Source: Lachnospiraceae bacterium (lineage in GTDB: Bacteria; Bacillota; Clostridia; Lachnospirales; Lachnospiraceae). From it: DNA of 64,000 nucleotides. The translations under genes and the position numbers were made by a program. How positions within the stretch are numbered: position 1 is the stretch's first letter; each line of letters opens with the position of its first letter. Of this stretch, positions 1-8,473 are shown in pieces. Location of the stretch: the NCBI GenBank assembly GCA_022647575.1, contig JALCKY010000002.1, forward strand, positions 310,001 to 374,000, read 5' to 3'. The notes beneath the pieces are model-generated. The model was not told the origin of the DNA and searched no databases. It saw nothing but the letters and a program-made list of their open reading frames with translations.

Positions 1-78
1 AATTTGAAAGATAAGAGATGAAACTGATTATAAACCTGGCAGAATGGATTGTTCAAGAGTTATTATGAGGACGGGAGT

Positions 79-106
79 GAACCACCACCCCCGTCCCCGT
101 GGTTCC
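79..106. repeat. REP-like hairpin repeat, copy 1
   Basis: The arms GAACCAC (79-85) and GTGGTTC (99-105) form a 7-bp inverted repeat around a C-rich loop. The same unit recurs at 16357-16384 and, with one or more changes, at 16321-16349 and 36924-36952. This copy ends 2 bases from the asnS stop codon. The preceding bases 67-79 are also complementary to the loop, so a second, overlapping hairpin is possible on the asnS transcript, where it could protect the 3' end. No U-tract follows, so it is not a standard terminator. Confidence 0.75.
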
Positions 107-107
107 A

Positions 108-1502
108 TTAAAGATCGCAGTTATTGACCGTTCTCGGGAACGGAAGAACGTCACGGATATTCGACATGCCGGTCATGTACATGACGCAGCGCTCAAAGCC
201 GAGGCCGAAGCCGGCGTGACGGGTCGTGCCGTATTTCCGGAGATCCAGATAAAAATCGTACGTGTCAATGTTCATTTTCAGCTCCTTCATCCTGCCGAGG
301 AGCTTATCGTAATCTTCCTCTCTCTGGGAACCACCGATGATCTCGCCGATGCCCGGAACCAGGCAGTCCATTGCCGCGACGGTCCTGCCGTCCGGATTCA
401 GCTTCATGTAGAAAGCCTTGATTTCCTTCGGATAATCGGTCACGAATACCGGACCCTTGAAGACCTTTTCCGTCAGATAGCGCTCATGCTCGGTCTGCAG
501 GTCAACTCCCCAGGAAACCGGATAGTCGAATTTCTCCCCGGACTTGAGGAGCAAGTCGATAGCTTCCGTATAAGTCACGTGTGCGAATTTTGCGGCAGCG
601 ACTCCTTCCAGTCTTTCAATGAGGCCTTTGTCCACAAAGTCGTTGAAGAACTTCATTTCCTCCGGCGCATTTTCCAGAAGATAGCGGATGATGTATTTCA
701 GCATGCTTTCAGCGCAGTCCATGTCGTCGGAAAGATCTGCAAATGCGATCTCCGGCTCAATCATCCAGAACTCGGCGGCATGCCGTGCCGTATTCGAATT
801 CTCCGCACGGAACGTCGGCCCGAAAGTATAGATCTTACGGAAAGCCTGCGCGAAAGTCTCGCCGTTCAGCTGTCCGGAAACCGTCAGATTGGTTTCCTTT
901 CCGAAGAAATCCTTGGAATAGTCAACAGATCCGTCAGCCGTCTTCGGCGGATTGTTCAGATCCAGCGTCGTCACCTGGAACATTTCCCCGGCGCCTTCGG
1001 CATCGGAGCCCGTGATCAGCGGAGTATGCACATAGACGAATCCATTTTCCTGGAAGAATTTATGGATGGCATAGGCAATGAGCGAACGGACGCGGAACAC
1101 AGCCTGGAACGTATTCGTCCTCGGGCGCAGATGCGTCATCGTGCGCAGGTATTCCAGCGAATGGCGTTTCTTCTGCAGCGGGTAATCCGGCGCGGAATCG
1201 CCTTCGACTTCCACGGTATCCGCCTGGATCTCAAACGGCTGCTTTGCCTCCGGTGTCGCAACCAGCGTACCGGAAACAATGACGGCTGCACCGACGTTCA
1301 GACGGCAGACCGCATCGAAATTTTCCATCTGGTCATGGAAGACAACCTGCAGCGTTTCAAAGAACGTGCCGTCATGCACAACCATGAATCCGAATGATTT
1401 TGAATCGCGGATGCTTCTGACCCAGCCGCCGATTTTGATTTTCTGATTGAGATATTTCTGCGTATCCTTATAGATTTCCCTGACCGTAATTAGCTTTTCC
1501 AT
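108..1502 (-). CDS. asnS: Asparaginyl-tRNA synthetase
   Basis: Class IIb aminoacyl-tRNA synthetase that charges tRNA-Asn with asparagine in the cytoplasm. The 464-residue product has the N-terminal OB-fold anticodon-binding domain ([15 protein letters not shown] near residue 25), class II motif 2 ([16 protein letters not shown]) and motif 3 ([15 protein letters not shown]) near the C-terminus, and is of normal family length. A TTG start 27 bases upstream is possible, but the GGAGGA ribosome binding site lies inside that extension and serves the ATG at 1502. The gene is monocistronic, with its own promoter upstream, and ends beside the hairpin repeat at 79-106. Confidence 0.97.
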   Translation of the reverse strand: MEKLITVREIYKDTQKYLNQKIKIGGWVRSIRDSKSFGFMVVHDGTFFETLQVVFHDQMENFDAVCRLNVGAAVIVSGTLVATPEAKQPFEIQADTVEVEGDSAPDYPLQKKRHSLEYLRTMTHLRPRTNTFQAVFRVRSLIAYAIHKFFQENGFVYVHTPLITGSDAEGAGEMFQVTTLDLNNPPKTADGSVDYSKDFFGKETNLTVSGQLNGETFAQAFRKIYTFGPTFRAENSNTARHAAEFWMIEPEIAFADLSDDMDCAESMLKYIIRYLLENAPEEMKFFNDFVDKGLIERLEGVAAAKFAHVTYTEAIDLLLKSGEKFDYPVSWGVDLQTEHERYLTEKVFKGPVFVTDYPKEIKAFYMKLNPDGRTVAAMDCLVPGIGEIIGGSQREEDYDKLLGRMKELKMNIDTYDFYLDLRKYGTTRHAGFGLGFERCVMYMTGMSNIRDVLPFPRTVNNCDL

Positions 1503-1530
1503 TTCAGAATGATCCTCCGTATGAATCAAT

Positions 1531-1560
1531 ATTATAGGGGCAAATGAGGCAATTGTCCAA
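1531..1560 (-). promoter_or_regulatory. Predicted asnS promoter
   Basis: On the minus strand a TTGGAC -35 (1555-1560) and a TATAAT -10 (1531-1536) are separated by 18 bases, about 30 bases before the asnS start. This is a sigma-A type promoter. No T-box leader motif is seen between it and asnS. Confidence 0.6.
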
Positions 1561-1651
1561 TACTACAGGCAGTTTCATTTCCCATCTGAGAATCCGAAAG
1601 ACAATTTTATTTCACGGTTGACACGCTCCTGCAAACAGGCTATCATAGAGC

Positions 1652-1740
1652 CGTTGCTGGGGGAGCCCCTTGGGGCTGAGAATGTGCAGCGCACATAACC
1701 CTTATTACTTGATCCGGATCATACCGGCGTAAGGAGGCAC
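1652..1740 (+). promoter_or_regulatory. TPP (THI-box) riboswitch
   Basis: The conserved THI-element blocks are present in order: GGGGGAGCCCC, GGGGCTGAGA, then ACCCTTATTACTTGATCCGG and the ATACCGGCGTAAGGAGG 3' end. It sits directly before thiT. The thiT Shine-Dalgarno (AAGGAGG, 1731-1737) lies in the 3' end of the aptamer next to the P1 strand, and there is no terminator hairpin between aptamer and start codon. TPP binding therefore probably blocks translation initiation rather than transcription. Confidence 0.95.
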
Positions 1741-1744
1741 TCAT

Positions 1745-2407
1745 ATGCTGAATTTCTTTGTCACGTCTAACGGCGACGGAAGCTTTACCCTGTCGACCGG
1801 CGGCTATTTCGTCGCAGCCATTATCTGTTTTCTCATCCTTATCCTGATTTCCGCCATTGCAGGAAAAAAGAAAAAAGTCGATGCCAAGAAACTTGCTTTT
1901 GCCGCAGCGGCCATTGCGCTTGCCGTCGTCGCTTCGTTCATCAAGATCGTCCATTTCCCGATGGGCGGTTCCCTGACTCTGTGCTCCATGCTTTTTGTCA
2001 CGCTGATCGGATACTGGTACGGTCCCTATGTCGGCATCATGGCCGGCGTGGCCTACGGTCTTCTGCAGCTCATCATCGATCCGTATATCCTGAGTATCCC
2101 GCAGCTGCTCGTCGATTATCCGTTTGCTTTCGGAGCACTCGGAATCTCGGGCTTTTTCTCGAATAAGAAGCACGGACTTCTGATCGGCTATCTCTTCGGA
2201 GTGCTCGGACGCTATTTCTTCGCAGTCTTATCGGGCATCATTTTCTTCGGCGTCTATGCTGCTGACTGGAACATGTCCCCGGTCATCTATTCTCTTTCCT
2301 ACAACGGAGTTTACATCGGAGCCGAGGCGGCGCTGACAGTCGTCATCCTCCTGATCCCGGCAGTCGCGAAAGCACTGACGCAGGTCAAGAACCAGGCCCT
2401 GGCCTGA
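1745..2407 (+). CDS. thiT: Thiamine ECF transporter S component ThiT
   Basis: Substrate-binding membrane subunit of an energy-coupling factor transporter that imports thiamine, working with the shared EcfAA'T module encoded elsewhere. The 220-residue protein has an extra N-terminal membrane segment, then about six hydrophobic helices; the LTLCSMLFVTLIGYWYGPYVG region corresponds to the conserved ThiT core, and YNGVYIGAEAAL lies near the C-terminus. Identification is strengthened by the TPP riboswitch 5 bases upstream. The start is fixed by the AAGGAGG site in the riboswitch tail. The gene stands alone and converges on the aminopeptidase gene. Confidence 0.93.
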   Translation: MLNFFVTSNGDGSFTLSTGGYFVAAIICFLILILISAIAGKKKKVDAKKLAFAAAAIALAVVASFIKIVHFPMGGSLTLCSMLFVTLIGYWYGPYVGIMAGVAYGLLQLIIDPYILSIPQLLVDYPFAFGALGISGFFSNKKHGLLIGYLFGVLGRYFFAVLSGIIFFGVYAADWNMSPVIYSLSYNGVYIGAEAALTVVILLIPAVAKALTQVKNQALA

Positions 2408-2454
2408 CTCCTGATTCCGCTGTAAATCCATGCTTCTCTCTGCAGGATGTCTGT

Positions 2455-2515
2455 CATTCCGCTCTGCCGCAGCAGCCATGATCTGCATTCCGCTCTGCCG
2501 CAGCAGCGTGATCTG
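2455..2515. repeat. Two-unit tandem repeat
   Basis: Two nearly identical units of about 30 bases (2455-2485 and 2486-2515) each contain CATTCCGCTCTGCCGCAGCA followed by a GATCTG tail. They lie between thiT and the large inverted repeat. No open reading frame with a ribosome binding site uses them. Confidence 0.8.
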
Positions 2516-2518
2516 CAT

Positions 2519-2786
2519 GCTGCTTCGCAGAAATCGTCCAGGACCTGTGCCTGACTCTGCGGGATGCCATCCTGTGAAAACATTGGCGGAGACGGCCTGA
2601 TTTCCGATAACTGAATCACAGAATCATCCCCCTCCGAGGACCGTTCAAACAAAGTGCGTTCCGCAGGAGGGGGATGTTAGATTCTGTGATGAAGTTATCT
2701 GGAAATCGTGACGCCGGAGCCAGTTTTCACGGGAGGCATTCCGCAGGGAAGGCACACGTCTGAGCCTTCAATTTCTGCTAAGTAGC
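2519..2786. repeat. Large imperfect inverted repeat
   Basis: Two arms of roughly 120 bases are inverted copies of each other around a loop near 2636-2665. The inner stem is strongest: ATCCCCCTCC (2626-2635) pairs with GGAGGGGGAT (2666-2675), ATCACAGAATC (2615-2625) with GATTCTGTGAT (2680-2690), and GATTTCC at the far side of each again matches. Similarity with small gaps continues outward to about GCTGCTTCGCAGAAAT on the left and ATTTCTGCTAAGTAGC on the right. It fills the space between the convergent thiT and aminopeptidase genes. It may be a MITE-like insertion or an inverted duplication, and could also end transcription from both sides. Confidence 0.8.
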
Positions 2787-2797
2787 CCGCCACCGTT

Positions 2798-3913
2798 TTA
2801 CTTCAGATTCTCCGGGTTGCAGCAAAGCAGTTCCTTCACGACGAACATTCCGTCCTTGCGGATCAGCTTATCATCGAAATACACTTCGCCGCCGCCATAA
2901 TCTTTTCTCTGGATCCACACCAGGTCCCAGTGCAGCGCGCTGTGGTTTCCGTTCGGTGCTTCATCGTAGCAGGCTCCCGGCGTGAAATGGATCGAGCCGC
3001 TGATCTTCTCGTCAAACAGGATATCCTTCATCGGATGCAGCACATACGGATTGATCCCGAAAGAGAACTCCCCGACATAGCGTGCGCCGGCATCCATATC
3101 AAAAATCTTATTGATGCGTTCCGTATCATTTGCCGTCGCCCTGACAATCTTTCCGTCCTTGAACGTCAGGCTGATTTTCTCAAACGTGAAGCCCTGCATC
3201 AGGCTCGGCGTATTGTAGGAAATGGTGCCGTTGATGGAATTCTTTACCGGTGCCGTGAAGACTTCGCCGTCCGGAATGTTCAGCTCTCCCGCGCACGGAA
3301 TGGCCGGAATCCCCTTGATGGAGAAGCTGATGTCCGTGTCCGGTCCGACCATTCGCACCCTGTCCGTTTTCTCCATATATCTGACGAGCGCCTTCATGGC
3401 CTTGCCCATTTTCGCATAGTCCAGACAGCAGACCTTATAATAAAAATCTTCAAAAGCTTCGACCGACATGTTGGCAGACTGCGCCATCGAGGCGTTCGGA
3501 TAGCGCAGGATGACCCAGCGCGTCTTCGGCACGCGGATCTTCATATGCACCGGAGTCTGGTAAAGCTTCTCATACATTTCCATGCGGTCCTGGGGAACAT
3601 CCGAGAACTCCGCCGCGTTGTCCGCGCCGCGCACGCCGATGAAGCAGTCCATCGCCTTCATTTCCGCGGCATCCAGCTTTGCCTGGAATTTCAGCTGCTC
3701 TTCATCCGCGTGGAACAGGATTTCGCGTTCCACTGCCGTATCCCGGAAATGAACAAAAGGACGGCCGCCCGCTGCGTAGACTTCCTTGATGATTGCCCGG
3801 GCAAGCTCTGTCGTATCCTTTCCGACATACTGAATGTAGACCTTGTCGCCTTTGCCGCATTTTACAGAATAATTCACCAGGCTTTGAGCCAGCTGTACAT
3901 TTCTTGAATCCAT
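2798..3913 (-). CDS. M29-family aminopeptidase (AmpS/PepS type)
   Basis: Cytoplasmic dinuclear-metal aminopeptidase that removes N-terminal residues from peptides. At 371 residues it has the usual length. The C-terminal half carries the M29 metal site: a glutamate in IPDGEVFTAPV, a second acidic ligand in the YVGEFSFGINP region, and the His/Asp-containing NGNHSALHWDLVWI segment. The gene starts directly after the stop of the 826-residue membrane protein (3914), so it is probably the last gene of the V-ATPase transcript. A peptidase at the end of a V-ATPase operon may be incidental. The natural substrate cannot be told from sequence. Confidence 0.9.
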   Translation of the reverse strand: MDSRNVQLAQSLVNYSVKCGKGDKVYIQYVGKDTTELARAIIKEVYAAGGRPFVHFRDTAVEREILFHADEEQLKFQAKLDAAEMKAMDCFIGVRGADNAAEFSDVPQDRMEMYEKLYQTPVHMKIRVPKTRWVILRYPNASMAQSANMSVEAFEDFYYKVCCLDYAKMGKAMKALVRYMEKTDRVRMVGPDTDISFSIKGIPAIPCAGELNIPDGEVFTAPVKNSINGTISYNTPSLMQGFTFEKISLTFKDGKIVRATANDTERINKIFDMDAGARYVGEFSFGINPYVLHPMKDILFDEKISGSIHFTPGACYDEAPNGNHSALHWDLVWIQRKDYGGGEVYFDDKLIRKDGMFVVKELLCCNPENLK

Positions 3914-6394
3914 TTATGATCCTCCTTTGACCGTCTGATCCGGTTCGATATAAGTTAAGAAGACGTTTCCGCCGTTCGCAAACTCTGTCTTGCTGTCATT
4001 GATTCCGTACCAGTAATGTTCGCCGGTGTCATAATTATAAAGTCTTGTATTGTAGCGGTTGTACCCGACAATCAGGACTGTGCCCCCGTCGGAAGTCCTG
4101 GCAATGACTGGATGTCCTTCGCTCACCTGATAGAGAGCTTCCTCCAGCGTGCAGCCGGTCAGGTTCATGACCGTGCCTGAGTCGCCCAGAGTGCTCTGAA
4201 GATCCGCCGCGTTCAGCGTCTGCGCTTTGAACGCCTCCGCAATTTCATCATTTCCGAGTTCCGCTTCCGTGTCCGTATTTCCCCGCTCGTAAATGTACTG
4301 GCCTTCCTGATTGACGACGACTCCGACTCCGGCGTCCGCTTCCTGGACGGCCTGTGAAGGATCCGTGCAGATATCGGAAAGTGCTCCGTAAGTATAGACG
4401 TAGTAAAGCTTATACGGATCCGAAGACGGAACTCCCGGATCAACGCTGTCCGAGCCCGGAGAGCGGATCTGCATTTTGCTGACCAGCGGCGAAAGGTTCT
4501 TGACCGTGACAGACATTTTCAGCGTAATCACGGTTCCCTGGCGCTTTGTATTTTTCGCGCTGATGGTCACGCCTGCTGCGGATGCCTGTTTATTGTTCAT
4601 GATGTTGTCCGTCGACCCGGAAACATAATTGCCGTCCGCATCCTTTGTGACGCGGTCCAGTTCAATCAGTCCTGTTTTGATCGTGATGCCGCTGATCCAG
4701 TAATTGTCCGGATCGTAAGTCTTGACGACGGTTCCGTCAATCGACATGATGACCAGTTTTTTCATGACGAAGAACGTGTCGCCGGCCGGCCGCGTAACCA
4801 GGTCTCCCTGATTGGCAATGCCGTAGACGAAGTCCTCATTGATGAAGCCGACCGTGCGCAGGTAGGTTCCGCTCTCCGCCGCGACCGACTGTTTGGATTC
4901 CGTATCCAGATCCATCAGCGTCAGGTTCGTCGAGCTGTCTGGCTTCATTTCATCCATCCAGGCGATCTTGTCCTGCGAAGATGCGGAAACGAAGCAGTCC
5001 GGATCGATGTCCGTCAGAATTTCCGAACAGGAGCGCGCCGTCAGGTCGATGCGGTAGACCGCCCGTTCCAGATAAAGGAAGCAGACTCCCGAAGGATTCA
5101 CATAGCACAGCCTGCTGATGTCTTGTTCCAGATATTCGCTCGATTTGGCAAATGGAATGAAGGCTTTCTCCTCGACGTAGTATCCCTCGCCCGAGAAATG
5201 ACACAGGGCCACCCCCTGTTTTCCTTCATGATCTCCCCGGTTCATATAGCCGTACACAAGAAAATCAATATCCCCGCCGTCTTCGACGCGGATGATCCGG
5301 ATTCCGTAATCGCTGTGATCGTATCTTTCGTCGCCGCTTTCATCGTCCTGATGGAAAGAAAAGACCTGTGAAATCTTCTGGGCTGTGTTGTTGAACTCCC
5401 ACAGGGCTCCGTCCTGGACAAATGCCACGATATTGCCGTTCTGGTTTGTTTCGTACGGAACGTCCTTCGTTGAAATTCCCAGCTCGACTCCGTCTGTCGA
5501 TACGGACGGAAGGTTCTCCGGGTCGAAGCACTGCAGGGCTTTCCGGTTGAAATTAAGGACCATCATGCGGCCGTTGTAATAGCGCAGGCGGTAAAATTCC
5601 CACACATGGTAATACTCCGTCCTGTTATTTTCATCTTCGGCGCTGATCAGATAATTCATGACGATGGAGCAGGTCTGGGAATTGATTTCCTTAATCGACG
5701 GAACCGCCTTCCGGATGATCCGCGGGTTCAGCGAACCCCAGGTCAGCTGGTCAAAAGTCGATTTCAGGTTGACGCTGGTATAGGAGGTATTGGTGACGGT
5801 CTCGTCCGTCTCCAGATATGTATTGAGGTTTGCCGCTCCGGATTTGTTCGTACAGGTTTCATAGAAATCATAGACGAACTGAATGTATTTATCGGTCAGC
5901 GGGTCAGCCCTCTGGATGAGTCTCGAATAATACCGGATATCTCGGCCGGGAGTTTCAAGCGTGAAGCAGATCGGATATTCCCGGTTCATTAAAATGGCGG
6001 CATCCAGCGTAAAGCTTGCCGTCTGATAATCCCCGTCCTCCTTGAAATTTCCGATCTTGGCATTGGCAACCACTTCGCCGGTATCCGGTGCCGTAATCTC
6101 ATAGGAGACGGAATTGACTTTGCTGCCGTTGGCTTTGTAGGAAACCGTCAGTTCCTGGTCATTCGTCATCGGAATCAGCGTGTCTCGCAGATTCGATGCA
6201 TCCATTTCCATGGTATACCCGTACATGCGGTCTGCCTTGTTTCCGTTCACATCTATGCACATGACAGGAAGCGTCGGATCAGAAAGATCCGACGCGCTTT
6301 CGGTTACATCATGATTCATAAGACCTGAAAAGACGATGACTCCGCCCGCAAAAACAAACAGAAGAACCGCTATCCTCAGAATTCGTTTCAGCAA
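3914..6394 (-). CDS. Large membrane-anchored exported protein, C39-like C-terminal region
   Basis: Function unknown. The 826-residue product starts with a basic stretch and one hydrophobic helix (residues 4-25), then is predicted to be extracytoplasmic. The middle contains repeated short beta-rich segments resembling a propeller-like or TolB-like fold. The last ~90 residues (GCTLEEALYQVSEGHPVIAR, TVLIVGYNRYNTRLYNYDTG) resemble the second half of a C39-type papain-like domain, but I see no matching N-terminal catalytic Cys motif, so it may be inactive. It lies 5 bases after ntpD and abuts the aminopeptidase. From memory of the family, similar large proteins occur in Lachnospiraceae. The operon position suggests a link with the membrane ATPase, but this is inference. 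Confidence 0.7.
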   Translation of the reverse strand: MLKRILRIAVLLFVFAGGVIVFSGLMNHDVTESASDLSDPTLPVMCIDVNGNKADRMYGYTMEMDASNLRDTLIPMTNDQELTVSYKANGSKVNSVSYEITAPDTGEVVANAKIGNFKEDGDYQTASFTLDAAILMNREYPICFTLETPGRDIRYYSRLIQRADPLTDKYIQFVYDFYETCTNKSGAANLNTYLETDETVTNTSYTSVNLKSTFDQLTWGSLNPRIIRKAVPSIKEINSQTCSIVMNYLISAEDENNRTEYYHVWEFYRLRYYNGRMMVLNFNRKALQCFDPENLPSVSTDGVELGISTKDVPYETNQNGNIVAFVQDGALWEFNNTAQKISQVFSFHQDDESGDERYDHSDYGIRIIRVEDGGDIDFLVYGYMNRGDHEGKQGVALCHFSGEGYYVEEKAFIPFAKSSEYLEQDISRLCYVNPSGVCFLYLERAVYRIDLTARSCSEILTDIDPDCFVSASSQDKIAWMDEMKPDSSTNLTLMDLDTESKQSVAAESGTYLRTVGFINEDFVYGIANQGDLVTRPAGDTFFVMKKLVIMSIDGTVVKTYDPDNYWISGITIKTGLIELDRVTKDADGNYVSGSTDNIMNNKQASAAGVTISAKNTKRQGTVITLKMSVTVKNLSPLVSKMQIRSPGSDSVDPGVPSSDPYKLYYVYTYGALSDICTDPSQAVQEADAGVGVVVNQEGQYIYERGNTDTEAELGNDEIAEAFKAQTLNAADLQSTLGDSGTVMNLTGCTLEEALYQVSEGHPVIARTSDGGTVLIVGYNRYNTRLYNYDTGEHYWYGINDSKTEFANGGNVFLTYIEPDQTVKGGS

Positions 6395-6399
6395 ATCTT

Positions 6400-7059
6400 T
6401 TATTCCTTTTCTTTGTAATGATGGGCTTCCTGAAGCATCATGTCCTTGACTTTCATCAGCCGGATCTGCGTGCTGCGTTCATTCTCATCCAGCTTCATCG
6501 TAATATACTTGATGCCTTCCTGCGTCTCCGGGATAATGACATGCTCAAGCGCATTGACGCGGCGGCGCGTCTTTTCGATTTCGGCCGCCATCAGCTGGCA
6601 GGATTTTTCCGATTCCGCCAGCTTCAGCATGTCCGGAAAAACATCGCTGAGTGATTTGACCGCACCGTCCAGGTCGCTTGAAGTAAAGGCAAATCCATAG
6701 GAATAAATGTCGTTCGGATCCGGCGTCCTCGTGTCATAGCTGAACACCGGAATGTTGACGCTCATGACGTTCTTGGTGCCTTCCTTGAGGCTCACTTCCT
6801 GTTTCGGCGCCATCAGGGCTGTCCGCAGGGTTTCCTCCGACATGTCTGCCTTGGCGACAACGAAATTGGTATTCGCCTTTTTGATGCCTGCCTCGACCTT
6901 CAGCCGGAGTTCCATATTTTCGCGCACCAGATTCAGGAACTCTCTCATGAGTTCATCGCGTTTATCTTTTAAGAGCCTGTGGCCTTTGACGGCGGTGACC
7001 AGCTTTTTCTTGAGCCTGGTCAGCTCCATCCGGGTCGGCTTTACCTGGGCTGCTGCCAT
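6400..7059 (-). CDS. ntpD: V-type ATPase subunit D (central stalk)
   Basis: Rotor shaft subunit that joins the A3B3 head to the proteolipid ring through subunits F and C. The 219-residue protein begins with the signature VKPTRMELTRLKKKLVTAVK and is dominated by two long coiled-coil helices at the N- and C-termini (residues 1-75 and 140-200), as expected for the family. It follows ntpB by about 40 bases in the operon and is followed after 5 bases by the large membrane protein. Confidence 0.95.
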   Translation of the reverse strand: MAAAQVKPTRMELTRLKKKLVTAVKGHRLLKDKRDELMREFLNLVRENMELRLKVEAGIKKANTNFVVAKADMSEETLRTALMAPKQEVSLKEGTKNVMSVNIPVFSYDTRTPDPNDIYSYGFAFTSSDLDGAVKSLSDVFPDMLKLAESEKSCQLMAAEIEKTRRRVNALEHVIIPETQEGIKYITMKLDENERSTQIRLMKVKDMMLQEAHHYKEKE

Positions 7060-7099
7060 CTGCGCTTACCTCTTTGCTTCTTTCTGTTTCCGCGGACCG

Positions 7100-8473
7100 T
7101 TATTTCTTATCGTAATACTGATCCAGCATCTTGTCGTTGATTCGTTTCAGCTCGGATCTCGGAAGGATTCTCAGAAGATCCCAGCCGATATCCAGTGTTT
7201 CCTGAATCGTGCGGTCGGTATCATATCCCTGGGAAATGTACTTCTCTTCGAATTCATCCGCGAATTTCGCGTAAATCAGGTCGATGTCGGAAAGGGCTGC
7301 CTCTCCGAGGATGACCATCAGTTCCTTGGCATCCTTGCCGCGGGCATAGGCGGCAAACAGCTGGTTCATCGTGGCCGCGTGGTCTTCACGCGTCTTGCCC
7401 TCACCGATGCCTTTATCCTTCAGTCGTGACAGAGACGGAAGAACATCGATCGGCGGCGTGACGCCCTTGCGGTAAAGTTCACGGCTCAGGATGATCTGAC
7501 CTTCCGTAATGTAGCCTGTCAGGTCAGGAATCGGGTGCGTGATGTCATCTTCCGGCATCGTCAGGATCGGGATCATCGTGATGGAACCCTTCTTGCCTCT
7601 CTGCCGTCCTGCTCTTTCATAAATGGAAGCCAGGTCCGTGTACATATAGCCCGGATATCCGCGGCGTCCCGGGACTTCCTTCCGTGCTGCGGAAACTTCA
7701 CGCAGCGCATCTGCATAGTTCGTGATATCCGTCAGGATGACGAGAACGTGCATGTCTTTTTCAAAAGCCAGGTACTCGGCTGCCGTCAGCGCCATGCGCG
7801 GAGTGGAAATTCGCTCGACTGCCGGGTCATTTGCCAGATTGATGAAAAGAACCGTACGGTCGATGGCTCCGGTCTCACGGAAGGACTGCGTGAAGAAGTT
7901 CGCTTCCTCGAAGGTAATGCCCATCGCTGCGAAGACGACGGCAAATGGTTCATCCGTTCCGACAACTTTAGCCTGTCTTGCGATCTGTGCGGCCAGCTTG
8001 GCATGCGGCAGACCGGATGCCGAGAAGATCGGCAGCTTCTGTCCCCTGACCAGCGTGTTCAGTCCGTCGATGGCGGAAACTCCGGTCTGGATGAATTCGG
8101 AAGGATAGGCACGTGCCGCCGGGTTCATCGCCAGGCCGTTGATGTCTTTCCTTTCATCCGGAAGGATTTCCGGTCCGTTGTCGATCGTACGGCCGAGGCC
8201 GTCGAAAACGCGGCCGAGCATGTCTTCCGAAACGCCCAGTTCCATGGAGCGGCCGAGAAAACGCACCTTGCTGTCGCTTAAGTTAATGCCGGTGGACGGT
8301 TCAAAGAGCTGGACGAGAGCATTGCCTCCGTCAATCTCAAGGACCTTGCAGCGGCGTGTCTCTCCGTCGGAAAGCTCAATTTCACCGAGTTCGTCGTACT
8401 TGACGTTCTCGACGCTCTTCACGAGCATTAAAGGTCCGGCGACCTCCTGAATGGTACGATATTCCTTAGGCAT
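7100..8473 (-). CDS. ntpB: V-type ATPase subunit B
   Basis: Non-catalytic subunit of the A3B3 hexamer. The 457-residue protein has the family N-terminus ([20 protein letters not shown]), no Walker A P-loop at the position where subunit A has one, and the conserved [20 protein letters not shown] and [20 protein letters not shown] segments. It abuts ntpA (stop at 8474), which fits coupled translation of the A and B subunits needed in equal amounts. Confidence 0.97.
   Translation of the reverse strand: MPKEYRTIQEVAGPLMLVKSVENVKYDELGEIELSDGETRRCKVLEIDGGNALVQLFEPSTGINLSDSKVRFLGRSMELGVSEDMLGRVFDGLGRTIDNGPEILPDERKDINGLAMNPAARAYPSEFIQTGVSAIDGLNTLVRGQKLPIFSASGLPHAKLAAQIARQAKVVGTDEPFAVVFAAMGITFEEANFFTQSFRETGAIDRTVLFINLANDPAVERISTPRMALTAAEYLAFEKDMHVLVILTDITNYADALREVSAARKEVPGRRGYPGYMYTDLASIYERAGRQRGKKGSITMIPILTMPEDDITHPIPDLTGYITEGQIILSRELYRKGVTPPIDVLPSLSRLKDKGIGEGKTREDHAATMNQLFAAYARGKDAKELMVILGEAALSDIDLIYAKFADEFEEKYISQGYDTDRTIQETLDIGWDLLRILPRSELKRINDKMLDQYYDKK

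Noticed and set aside
99..1397. 432-codon plus-strand frame opposite asnS
   Set aside because: Antisense to a well-supported synthetase, no ribosome site and no domain pattern.
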